DNA of 64,000 bases from JAEZPW01 sp035629075 (lineage in GTDB: Bacteria; Acidobacteriota; Terriglobia; Terriglobales; Acidobacteriaceae), in NCBI GenBank assembly GCA_035629075.1, contig DASPIK010000010.1, positions 65,716 through 129,715 on the forward strand. The letters run 5' to 3'. How positions within the stretch are numbered: the stretch's first letter is position 1; every line of letters begins with the position of its first letter. A model generated the notes under the pieces. It worked only from the letters and a program-made list of their open reading frames with translations. It made no database searches and had not been told where the DNA came from. This document shows, piece by piece, positions 40,524 through 48,400 of the stretch. The translations under genes were made by a program, and so were the position numbers.

Positions 40524-42686
40524 CTACGAAGCCTCTTTGCGAACGAACTCGTCGCGGTGCGATTCGGCACCGGGCTCTGCCGGTGTGGATCCACTCTTCG
40601 GATCGTGATGTCCGACAAGGCGAGCGATCTCTGCTTCACGGTCGTACATCAGGATCTTTGCCCGGTTCCTTGCATATCGCCACAGCGTGGTCAAATTTGT
40701 CTGGTACCAACAACAGTTGGTCATCTGAGATGAGAAGCCGCAGACGTATCGAAAGCTGCCGAGCGTCAGTTCGGGTGACACCAACGTCGCGGCGGTCATG
40801 CGGTGATTGCCTTCGATTACCGTCAGTGGCTGCGATTCGTCTACCCCGATCAGCAGGATCGCGGTGCGCTTGTCCTCTGCTTGCAGGCGTTCGCCGAGTT
40901 CAACGAGTTTCGATACGAACGTGCTTGTGCGTGAACCGTTCCGGACCTTCCCCTCCCGGATTCGCTGGACAATGTCGATCAGGCGGAAACTGCCGGATGC
41001 CAGCTTGCGCCACTGAGCGCGAGGGAATACCTGTATGCGATCCAGGTCGTGTCGCGTGAGTTCGACTTCCCACCACTCTGTATCATTCGGCAACTCTCGC
41101 CACATCGTCTCTCGGCGGCGGAAGAGGAGCGCACGACGAAGAGCATTCTCTGCTTCGCTTGTTGTGTTGGCCTTCTTGACCCACCGTTCAAAGCGGTCAC
41201 GATCCCGGTCGAACTCCGGGTGATGGAACTCGTTTTTCAGGAACTCGGCTATCACCTCGGCCTCGGTAACCGGGCGCAGTCGCTTCATCCTGGGAACAGT
41301 GATCTCGCTGCCGGCCAGAACAGCAGAATGTACCGACGGTGTGGGCGCCAGGACAGGGAAAGCAGGCAAAAGGGAATCAGCCTGTGCGAACGCCAACTTG
41401 CGAAGGCGAAGAAACGGCAGCGCCGAGCTAATCAGCAGTACGGCCATCAAAACGATCTGGACAGTGACGACCTGGTGCAAGCTGGAGTGGAACATCCCGA
41501 TTCCGAGCACGATTGCTCCGCTGAACCCCAGTTGCACCCAGCCGCTGTTAGCAAGTTTGCGCGACATCTCGTACGCCATCAGCACTACGGAAAGCGAGTA
41601 CAACCCGGTAGCAGCCGCATACAGCAAGAGCAACGAGTCGAGTCCGCGGCCTTCTGCATGGAAGCCCGGTCCGAAAACCGTTCGCAACACCAGATCTGGA
41701 AACATCCCCAGTGCCAACGTAAAGACCAGCGAGATCGAAAACACAATTCCAAGCGGCACCAGAACGACAGATGCGGTTTCGTTCTGCTGCTTAGCGCTCG
41801 CTGTGATCGGAAACATAGCACTTACCACGGACCACGAGAAGAAGTAGAGCACTCTTCCAACAAGCGCCACGGCCGCATACAACCCGGCCATCTCCGAATT
41901 GAAGAAATGTTTTACGAGCAGGATGTCGATGTTGTTGATGATGACCTGACCGACGAAGAACACGATCGCCTGCATTCCCTCGCGGAATGAAGCCGGAAGT
42001 TCAGCTTCAGGCGGACTGTCCAACTCCCTTGGGGTACGTGGCAGGATATAGGCAAGCACGACCGAGAGTGCGACGGCACATACAGCGCCCGTCACCTGAA
42101 GGCCGAACTGAATGAGAATGATCGCACCCACGAAACGAACTACGGCTTCGAGCACGAAATTTGCGGTCAGCATGCGGAACTTGCACATGCCCTGCAGCCC
42201 GCCGCGCTTCACGCCAAGAGGAATGTAGAAGGCAATTCCCAGAGCCAGCCAGACGACGAGCGATGGCGATGGCAGGTTCAGATACCGCGCCACCGTGGTA
42301 CTCGAGATTATGAGCAGCGATCCGAGCGCTACACCCACAACCCACGCTCGCCGTCGCAAGGTGGCATAGACCGACGACTTCTGTCCGGTGGTTTCGTTTT
42401 TGGCTACGAACTTGGCGCAGACAAGCTGGAAAGCCAGGGTGATGGCCGAGACCAGCATGAGCAGCGTAACTACGGCAGCGGCATGACCGAAAGCAGCGGG
42501 ACCAAGCAGTCGTGCGACCGCTACGTTGTAGCCGAAATTGAGAGCGCTCACCAGCCCTGAGCCGAACAGCATAACGATGCTGCCGCCGAGGATCTGCGCA
42601 TGGGTCCTCTCCAGGCGCATGACACCGAGGAACGAGCGCCATTGCACGTGTTCCTGTCGAGGCGATGCTTCGGTGGGCAAACTCAT
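40524..42686 (-). CDS. MOP-family polysaccharide flippase fused to a ParB-like domain
   Basis: A 720-residue two-part protein. Residues about 30-450 form a Wzx-type flippase with 12-14 helices (N-F-G-Y-N-V-A-V-A-R-L-L-G-P-A-A-F-G-H-A-A and L-Y-A-A-V-A-L-V-G-R-V-L-Y-F are typical), which would move lipid-linked sugar units to the periplasm. Residues about 490-690 are soluble and rich in charged residues (E-F-L-K-N-E-F-H-H-P-E-F-D-R-D-R-D-R-F-E-R). They end in L-T-V-I-E-G-N-H-R-M-T-A-A (E-G-N-H-R at 625-629), which resembles the catalytic/nucleotide-binding E/D-G-x-H/R-R motif of ParB/Srx folds. Such a fusion is not the family norm. Its ATG overlaps the stop of the STAS gene by 4 nt, so the two are translationally coupled. 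Confidence 0.88.
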   Translation of the reverse strand: MSLPTEASPRQEHVQWRSFLGVMRLERTHAQILGGSIVMLFGSGLVSALNFGYNVAVARLLGPAAFGHAAAVVTLLMLVSAITLAFQLVCAKFVAKNETTGQKSSVYATLRRRAWVVGVALGSLLIISSTTVARYLNLPSPSLVVWLALGIAFYIPLGVKRGGLQGMCKFRMLTANFVLEAVVRFVGAIILIQFGLQVTGAVCAVALSVVLAYILPRTPRELDSPPEAELPASFREGMQAIVFFVGQVIINNIDILLVKHFFNSEMAGLYAAVALVGRVLYFFSWSVVSAMFPITASAKQQNETASVVLVPLGIVFSISLVFTLALGMFPDLVLRTVFGPGFHAEGRGLDSLLLLYAAATGLYSLSVVLMAYEMSRKLANSGWVQLGFSGAIVLGIGMFHSSLHQVVTVQIVLMAVLLISSALPFLRLRKLAFAQADSLLPAFPVLAPTPSVHSAVLAGSEITVPRMKRLRPVTEAEVIAEFLKNEFHHPEFDRDRDRFERWVKKANTTSEAENALRRALLFRRRETMWRELPNDTEWWEVELTRHDLDRIQVFPRAQWRKLASGSFRLIDIVQRIREGKVRNGSRTSTFVSKLVELGERLQAEDKRTAILLIGVDESQPLTVIEGNHRMTAATLVSPELTLGSFRYVCGFSSQMTNCCWYQTNLTTLWRYARNRAKILMYDREAEIARLVGHHDPKSGSTPAEPGAESHRDEFVRKEAS

Positions 42687-43132
42687 GCTGCGACGTCCGG
42701 AACTCCCCCGTGCCGAGGCCCGACGCCGGTGGGTTGCGCGGAACCAGCGGTTGAACTTCCGCTTGATGACAGGCCGAATGGCTGATGTCGCATAGCGGCT
42801 GGGATGAAATGACTGAAGCTCCGCACTGCGTCGGCCGTGGTCTCGTAAATCTCGAACAAACGGTCGGTGCGCGTAAGTTCCAGAATGACAGCCGCATGCG
42901 GTGACAGTGCGGCCAGCTTCAAATCGCCATCGCGCTTCATCACCTCAGACATGCACTGCAACAGCATGTCGACTCCGGCGGCGTCCAGTTGCTTGACTGA
43001 CGAGAGGTCGAAAACGATCTGCGGCCGGTCAGAAGTGATCAGCGGCTCCACGTCACGCAGGAACACCCGGGCTTGCTTGACGTTTACCCGTTCGGGCATG
43101 TGCTTCACCACCACCGGCCTACTCGTTTCCAT
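42683..43132 (-). CDS. STAS domain protein (anti-sigma-factor-antagonist-like)
   Basis: A 149-residue cytoplasmic protein; the STAS domain covers about residues 1-105 (P-V-V-V-K-H-M-P-E-R-V-N ... I-V-F-D-L-S-S-V-K-Q-L-D-A-A-G-V-D-M-L-L-Q-C). A Ser/Gly/Pro-rich tail follows. In SpoIIAA and RsbV the loop after the strand reads D-S-S/T-G and carries the phosphorylated serine. Here it reads Asp50-Ala51-Ala52-Gly53, so both hydroxyl residues are missing and control by an anti-sigma kinase looks unlikely. The ATG at 43132 is used, which overlaps the stop of the preceding gene. No anti-sigma kinase or phosphatase gene is nearby; a scaffold or membrane-targeting role in the polysaccharide operon is possible. 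Confidence 0.85.
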   Translation of the reverse strand: METSRPVVVKHMPERVNVKQARVFLRDVEPLITSDRPQIVFDLSSVKQLDAAGVDMLLQCMSEVMKRDGDLKLAALSPHAAVILELTRTDRLFEIYETTADAVRSFSHFIPAAMRHQPFGLSSSGSSTAGSAQPTGVGPRHGGVPDVAA

Positions 43133-44231
43133 ATCGCCTCGCAATGATCAGGTTCGGAGAGAAAGATTCGTCTGTTGCGCTCTTGAGGGCAGGTGAGGGC
43201 GCCTGCACAGCCTCTGGCACGGAGATCGGCTGCCCGTCGCGTCCGCGCTTGACGATTCCGCGGACAACCTGCGCCGGGAGAAAACTCGCAAGTGATGCAA
43301 GGTGCCCAACAAGGCGGAGTGGTGCATTTGACACCGTTCCCACCAGCTTGGGGTCTGCGATCTCAACCTCCACGTTTCGACCTAGATGGAACAAGCGCCT
43401 TGAACCGACGACGGAATGAGCGACATCAAGCCCTGCGCCGATAGAGGTGTTCGGCAGCAGTGTGGCGTTGTCGACAACCGTACCGCAATCGACGTGCGCG
43501 TGATGCTCCAGCACGCTGCAACGCGTGACGACAGCGGCAGCGCGTACGCGAGCATGCGCGCCTATATATGAAGGGGCGAGTACACGCGCGCGTTTATGTA
43601 TTCTCGCCGTGGGAGCCGCCCACACCCCCGGCTTGACTTCAATTCCGTCGGGCTCCAACTCAGCATTTCCGCAGAAGGCATCGACCGCCAGGCGTCTCAA
43701 ATCGGCAGCGGTGGAGAGTGGATTGAAGTAACCGTTGAACTCGTAATAGGAGTGCGGCAACCGCGACGTTCTCAGTTGGTGGCGAAACAGGTAAGCGGCG
43801 TCATTGCGACGCGTAGGGTTGAGTACGAACGTGCCTGTCAACTCGCTGTCGGGTTCGATGACTGCCGTTACACGGCTACCTTGGTCAAGGTGGAATTGCA
43901 CAAGATCCTCGTAGTCGATCTCGGCGTAGGGACCAACGTGCGTTAGCAACACCGACTCGGCGCCGCTTTGGGCGATCTCAGCAAAAGCTTTGTTCGCAAG
44001 TCTCCAGGCAGATTGTCCCAATGCACTCACCCATCGAACGCCCTGGATCGTCGGAACCGATCCGTATTCCGAGATGACGGTAATGTCGTCGATACCGAAG
44101 CTGCGGAGCCTATCGACGGCACGCTGGAGGACGGAGCGCCCGAGGAGATCGAGAAAGGCGGTAGGCACCCCCGCGAAGCCGTCGGGACTGACATCACGCG
44201 AAGCGACGATTGCGATCGCTCTTACATCCAT
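43119..44231 (-). CDS. Nucleotidyltransferase-like protein with left-handed-beta-helix C-terminus, degenerate active site
   Basis: A 370-residue relative of NDP-sugar pyrophosphorylases. The ATG at 44231 with GAGGTGG upstream is chosen. The N-terminal Rossmann-like part begins V-R-A-I-A-I-V-A-S-R-D-V-S-P-D-G-F-A-G-V-P-T-A-F-L-D-L, where active enzymes have L-x-A-G-G-x-G-T-R-L-x-P-L-T; that signature is absent. L-L-G-R-S-V-L-Q-R-A-V-D-R-L-R-S-F-G-I-D-D-I and the L-T-H-V-G-P-Y-A-E-I-D strand fit the family. The C-terminal part (about 210-320) is a hexapeptide-repeat helix (A-R-V-L-A-P-S-Y-I-G-A-H-A-R-V-R-A-A-A-V-V). It overlaps both neighbours by 10 and 14 nt. It may be a regulatory or divergent-substrate protein. 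Confidence 0.82.
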   Translation of the reverse strand: MDVRAIAIVASRDVSPDGFAGVPTAFLDLLGRSVLQRAVDRLRSFGIDDITVISEYGSVPTIQGVRWVSALGQSAWRLANKAFAEIAQSGAESVLLTHVGPYAEIDYEDLVQFHLDQGSRVTAVIEPDSELTGTFVLNPTRRNDAAYLFRHQLRTSRLPHSYYEFNGYFNPLSTAADLRRLAVDAFCGNAELEPDGIEVKPGVWAAPTARIHKRARVLAPSYIGAHARVRAAAVVTRCSVLEHHAHVDCGTVVDNATLLPNTSIGAGLDVAHSVVGSRRLFHLGRNVEVEIADPKLVGTVSNAPLRLVGHLASLASFLPAQVVRGIVKRGRDGQPISVPEAVQAPSPALKSATDESFSPNLIIARRYGNE

Positions 44232-45478
44232 GCCGACCACCTCTGCGCAGCAGCGCGAAAGAGCATGGAACGAGACGGCACCCATCCGGGAATTCGACGA
44301 TACCTCGCGATCGGCTGCATCGCCCTGGCTCGCTGGTGCAGGTTGAACGTGCGGACGTACTGCTGAATGATCTGCGGCATGGTCATGCGCAACGCCGCGG
44401 AGAAGTTTCGCTCTGCCATTTCTCTCTGGCGATCCGGCGACCGCAGCAGATCCATGATTTTCGTCGCCATGTCCTCGGCATTGCCCGTGCGGTAGAACTC
44501 GATGGCCAGCCCTTCGTCTTCAGCCATACCGCGGAAGTCAGGGATATCGGCCGAGATGATAGGAACGCCGTATTCGCAGCCAAGGTGAGCCACGCCGCTG
44601 GCGCCGGTTGCCGATGAGTACGGCATCACAAGTACGCTCGCCGTTCGGAAGAGCGGCGCAATGTCTTCTTCCTCTACGTAGCCTGTGAACTCAATCTTGG
44701 GGTTACCACCGAACCTTTCACGTACGGATTCCACATAGCCGGGCGCCATCGGATGGTTGCCGCCCGCGATAACAAGCTTGATGTTCGGCATTCGAGCCGA
44801 TATCGACTCGAATGCCTGGAGTAACAACTCAAGGCGCTTATAAGTACCCCATTTGCCAAAGACAAGGATGTGATGCTCAGGGTTGCCGCGCAGAGAGAGG
44901 TCGGGAAATTCAGGACGGCTTGACAGTATGCCGTGCGCCCTAAAATGCACGTTCTCGCCGTGATATTTCTGCATCAGCGTGCGGCGATATGCTGGCAGCA
45001 ATACGGATACGGAGTTTGCCATCAGCACCGCGCGAGTAGCGAAGTAGCCGGCAGCGCGATAGAGTCGTGCGTGCTTGATCCCTGAGTCCTTCAGGTCAAC
45101 GTGATCCATCAGGTGGTGCAGAGTCACGTGCGTGTAGTAGCCGGCCATGCGCGTTGCCGCAGGGAGCGTTAAGCCCGAAAACGCGGCCAGCGGATTGTTC
45201 GCATTCCCAAAACTGGAAAAGACCAGGTTGAACCATACGACATCAGGCTTGATGTCTCGAAGTGCCTTGAAAATACGCCGGTGATTGATGGTCTTGTTGA
45301 GTTCCCAGCAGCGGACGACATCGAAGCCGTCGAGTTCGGGCGTGGCGGTTTCCATCACGTCGCCAAGCACGGTAACGCTGAGCAATGAATGCCGCTGCAA
45401 CTCGTCTGCTATGTGATAACCGTACTCGTTGAGGAGACGCCTGCTTGGCGGAAACGCGGAGATCAAACAAATTTTCAT
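44222..45478 (-). CDS. Family 4 glycosyltransferase
   Basis: A 418-residue GT-B glycosyltransferase working on the cytoplasmic side of the membrane. The N-terminal domain starts M-K-I-C-L-I-S-A-F-P-P-S-R-R-L-L-N-E-Y-G. The C-terminal GT4 domain carries H-I-L-V-F-G-K-W-G-T-Y-K-R-L-E-L-L-L-Q-A-F, K-L-V-I-A-G-G-N-H, I-E-F-T-G-Y-V-E-E-E-D-I-A-P-L-F and E-Y-G-V-P-I-I-S-A-D-I-P, where the usual E-x7-E donor-site motif is roughly conserved. It starts 14 nt after the TPR-barrel gene and overlaps the next gene by 10 nt. Donor and acceptor are unknown. Confidence 0.92.
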   Translation of the reverse strand: MKICLISAFPPSRRLLNEYGYHIADELQRHSLLSVTVLGDVMETATPELDGFDVVRCWELNKTINHRRIFKALRDIKPDVVWFNLVFSSFGNANNPLAAFSGLTLPAATRMAGYYTHVTLHHLMDHVDLKDSGIKHARLYRAAGYFATRAVLMANSVSVLLPAYRRTLMQKYHGENVHFRAHGILSSRPEFPDLSLRGNPEHHILVFGKWGTYKRLELLLQAFESISARMPNIKLVIAGGNHPMAPGYVESVRERFGGNPKIEFTGYVEEEDIAPLFRTASVLVMPYSSATGASGVAHLGCEYGVPIISADIPDFRGMAEDEGLAIEFYRTGNAEDMATKIMDLLRSPDRQREMAERNFSAALRMTMPQIIQQYVRTFNLHQRARAMQPIARYRRIPGWVPSRSMLFRAAAQRWSAWM

Positions 45479-45492
45479 TGGGTCCCCTGGCT

Positions 45493-48400
45493 CTAGAAGA
45501 GCGTCAAGCGCACGATGGGACGAAACATCGCTTGCCCGCGGCCAGCGAAGTTGTAGAACGTTTCCTGCTGAAGTCCGAACGAAAAGCGGAGCGGATACTC
45601 GATCGGTAGCGCGCCATTGCCGTCGTTCAAAAGCCTTCGCAGGGGCTTCACATAAGAGATGAGCACACCACTCTGCACGTTGTCATACGAATGGAATCCT
45701 TGTCCGCGCGACCAGGAGAACGTGCCGTTGACAGTCCAGCGTTTGTTGACTCGGTATTCGAAATCGGCAGCAGGACGCATCATCTGAGCGTTCGACCAGT
45801 CCTGTTCCTGCACGCGCCAAGTACGCAGATATTCTCCGAGCACCGTCAGCTTGAAGTTCTTGCTGAACTTGCGCTGAAAACCGAAATAGGTGGAGGTTGT
45901 GAAGAACTCGCGCGAAAGCGCAAACGGGCCAGCCGCGATTCTGCCGGTTCCGCTGAACCTCAGGTCACGTCCGGAGTAACCTGTGATCAAGGCGTTCTTT
46001 CCCCAAGGACGTCCAACGGTGAACTCGATGTTCCCGACGAATTCCCTGGAGTGCAGGTCTTGCTCGGTAAACGGACCGGACTCGTGGATCAGACTGCCGC
46101 GAACCGTCAGCCAGTTTCCCAGCGAATTGCTGGTCATATATACAAACTGGCGAAACAGGTTCTGGTTCATGTCCAGCGGCGAACTGCGATCGCGGCGGAG
46201 CGTGGCCTGTAATCCCGTATTGAACTGGAACGAATTGCCGCCGACTCGCAACACAGGATTCAGAGCGCCGTTGAACGCATAGTCGTAGGTGTTTCGTTCG
46301 GCGATACGCCCTGTCGCTGGAATAGAAATGTCGCCCCGCGCATTTCGCAGTTGGAAGTATCCGCTGATGGTCGGAACGCCGTCCTGGTGCACGCGGTACA
46401 GGTTCGTCCAGCGCGTTTCTATGGAGGAGCGCGGAGGTGGCAATGGGTTTCCGAAGAGCCGGGCGTCGGTGATATAGATCGTTGAATCCTCGAAGATCGG
46501 CGCAACCTGAAGTTCGGAGGCAAGGCTGACTTTCTGGCTTACCCGAATCCCTTCCTCGCCGGCCATTTCCTGCAGATTGCGAGAGGCAGTGTCATCTTGG
46601 CCGGAAAGTTCATTTGCGCGGGCGAACATTGTGAGTGCGCGAAGGTCTTCGTGCCGCTGCCGATACATGTTCGCCATGGCCATGTTGTAGTCGTAGTCGC
46701 TCACCAGTTCAGCCTGGTTGCCGAGGCTCGTCAGTTGCGTTTCGGCACTCTGGGTTTCGCCCTTCGCGAGGTAAGCATTAGCCAACCCGATTGCCACAAC
46801 CTGGTCAGCAGCGCCGGCTGCACGCGCCATCTCGAAATGGCGTTCTGAGAGGTCGAAGTCGTGCATGCCCAAGAAGAGGTTAGCGGCTTGAATCAGGTTG
46901 TCGGCCGTGACGGGCGATGCCTCGCCAATGCGTGACTCCGCAAACGCGAGCGAGATCTGTTGACGTGCGTCGTCCCACTTGCCTTGTTGCGCGAACAGCT
47001 TTGCGATCTGCAGACGCGCATCGACCCGGTTCGCGTCAGGAGCATCCAGCGCCCGGGCAAAGCGGTCCATAGCGGCCTGTTCCTCGCCCAAGGCCAACAG
47101 GGCATCACCGGTGGCAAGCAGGATGCCGGAAGAATCCGGTTCCTGCTGCTCCGCTGCGCGAACGTATCGAAGCGTTTCATTTCGACGGCCGAGCTGCGCG
47201 TGGGCATGCGCCATCTGCGCGTAAATGAAGGCATCGTCGGGCGAGAGGCGAAGAGCGCTGTTTAGGGCAGAGAGCGAGTCCTGGTATCTGCGCAGGTGAT
47301 ACAGGGTGTCAGCGAGCGAAAGGTGGAGAGATAGGTCGTCCGGTGCGTATTTCAACGCGGCGCGATACTCCGCCTCGGCCTCGGCCAGCAGACGCATCTG
47401 GCGATAGGCGGTTGCGCGCGCCAAGTGCGTCGAACCCGACTCGCCGATCAACTTCTGCGCCTCGTCGGCATGCTCCAGCGCCAGCTTGCCTTTGCGCAAC
47501 TCGAGATAACTGAACGCAAGTCCAAGATGCGCAACGCCGTTCTTGGGCTGAAGCTTGAGGACATGATTGAAGTCCTCGGCCGCCTGCTCGGCGTTCTGCA
47601 AGTCGTTGAGCACGTATCCGCGATTGATGTAGGCCTCGACCATGTTGGGATCGAGTTGGATCGCCTGCGTATAGTCGTCTACGGCTCCCGAGAGTAACTG
47701 CGTCTGCTTTTGAATATGGCCGGCAAGCAGCGGGAAATTCGGCTCTCTGGGAAGCACGAGGGCTTTCTCGCGCACCAGGCGCAAGGCTTCGTCGAAGCGG
47801 CCCAAGTTGTAATAGTTGTAGGCGAGATACACGTTCGCGTCACGGTTGCTCGGTAACGCCTTAATGGCGCGTTCACCTACGCGTGCCGATTCCAGAAAGT
47901 TTCCGGTGTGAAAGAGGTAGCGTTCGCGCTCGACCAGTACGAGCGGGCTCTCTGCAACTTCTCCTTTCGCGCGTTCAAGCCATTTGCCGGCAAGCGGAAT
48001 CTGGTATGCCTCGATAGCCGCGTTCGCGCCTCCGGCAATGATCAGGGGATTGGCGGGTGCGAACATGTATCCACGCTCATAGTTCGCCTGAGCCTTGTCG
48101 AACTGCTGCTCATCGGTATAGAGGTCACCGAGTGCCACGTAAGCAACGTAATCGTTCGGATAGGCCTGCTGGAGCTTAAGGAAGAACTCTTCGGCAGTTT
48201 TGTTGTCGCCGTTTTCGCGCGCAAGATACCCCAGCGACTCCAGGGCGTAACGATTCCGCGGATCCTGGCTCAATGCCTCTGCGTAGAGTCGGCGCGCGTC
48301 ATCGCCGCGTTTCATGCGCCACAGCATCGCCGCGTATTGGATCGTGATGTTCAGGTTGCTCGGGTCTATTCGGCGTGCTTCTTTCAGGTCGTTCTCCGCC

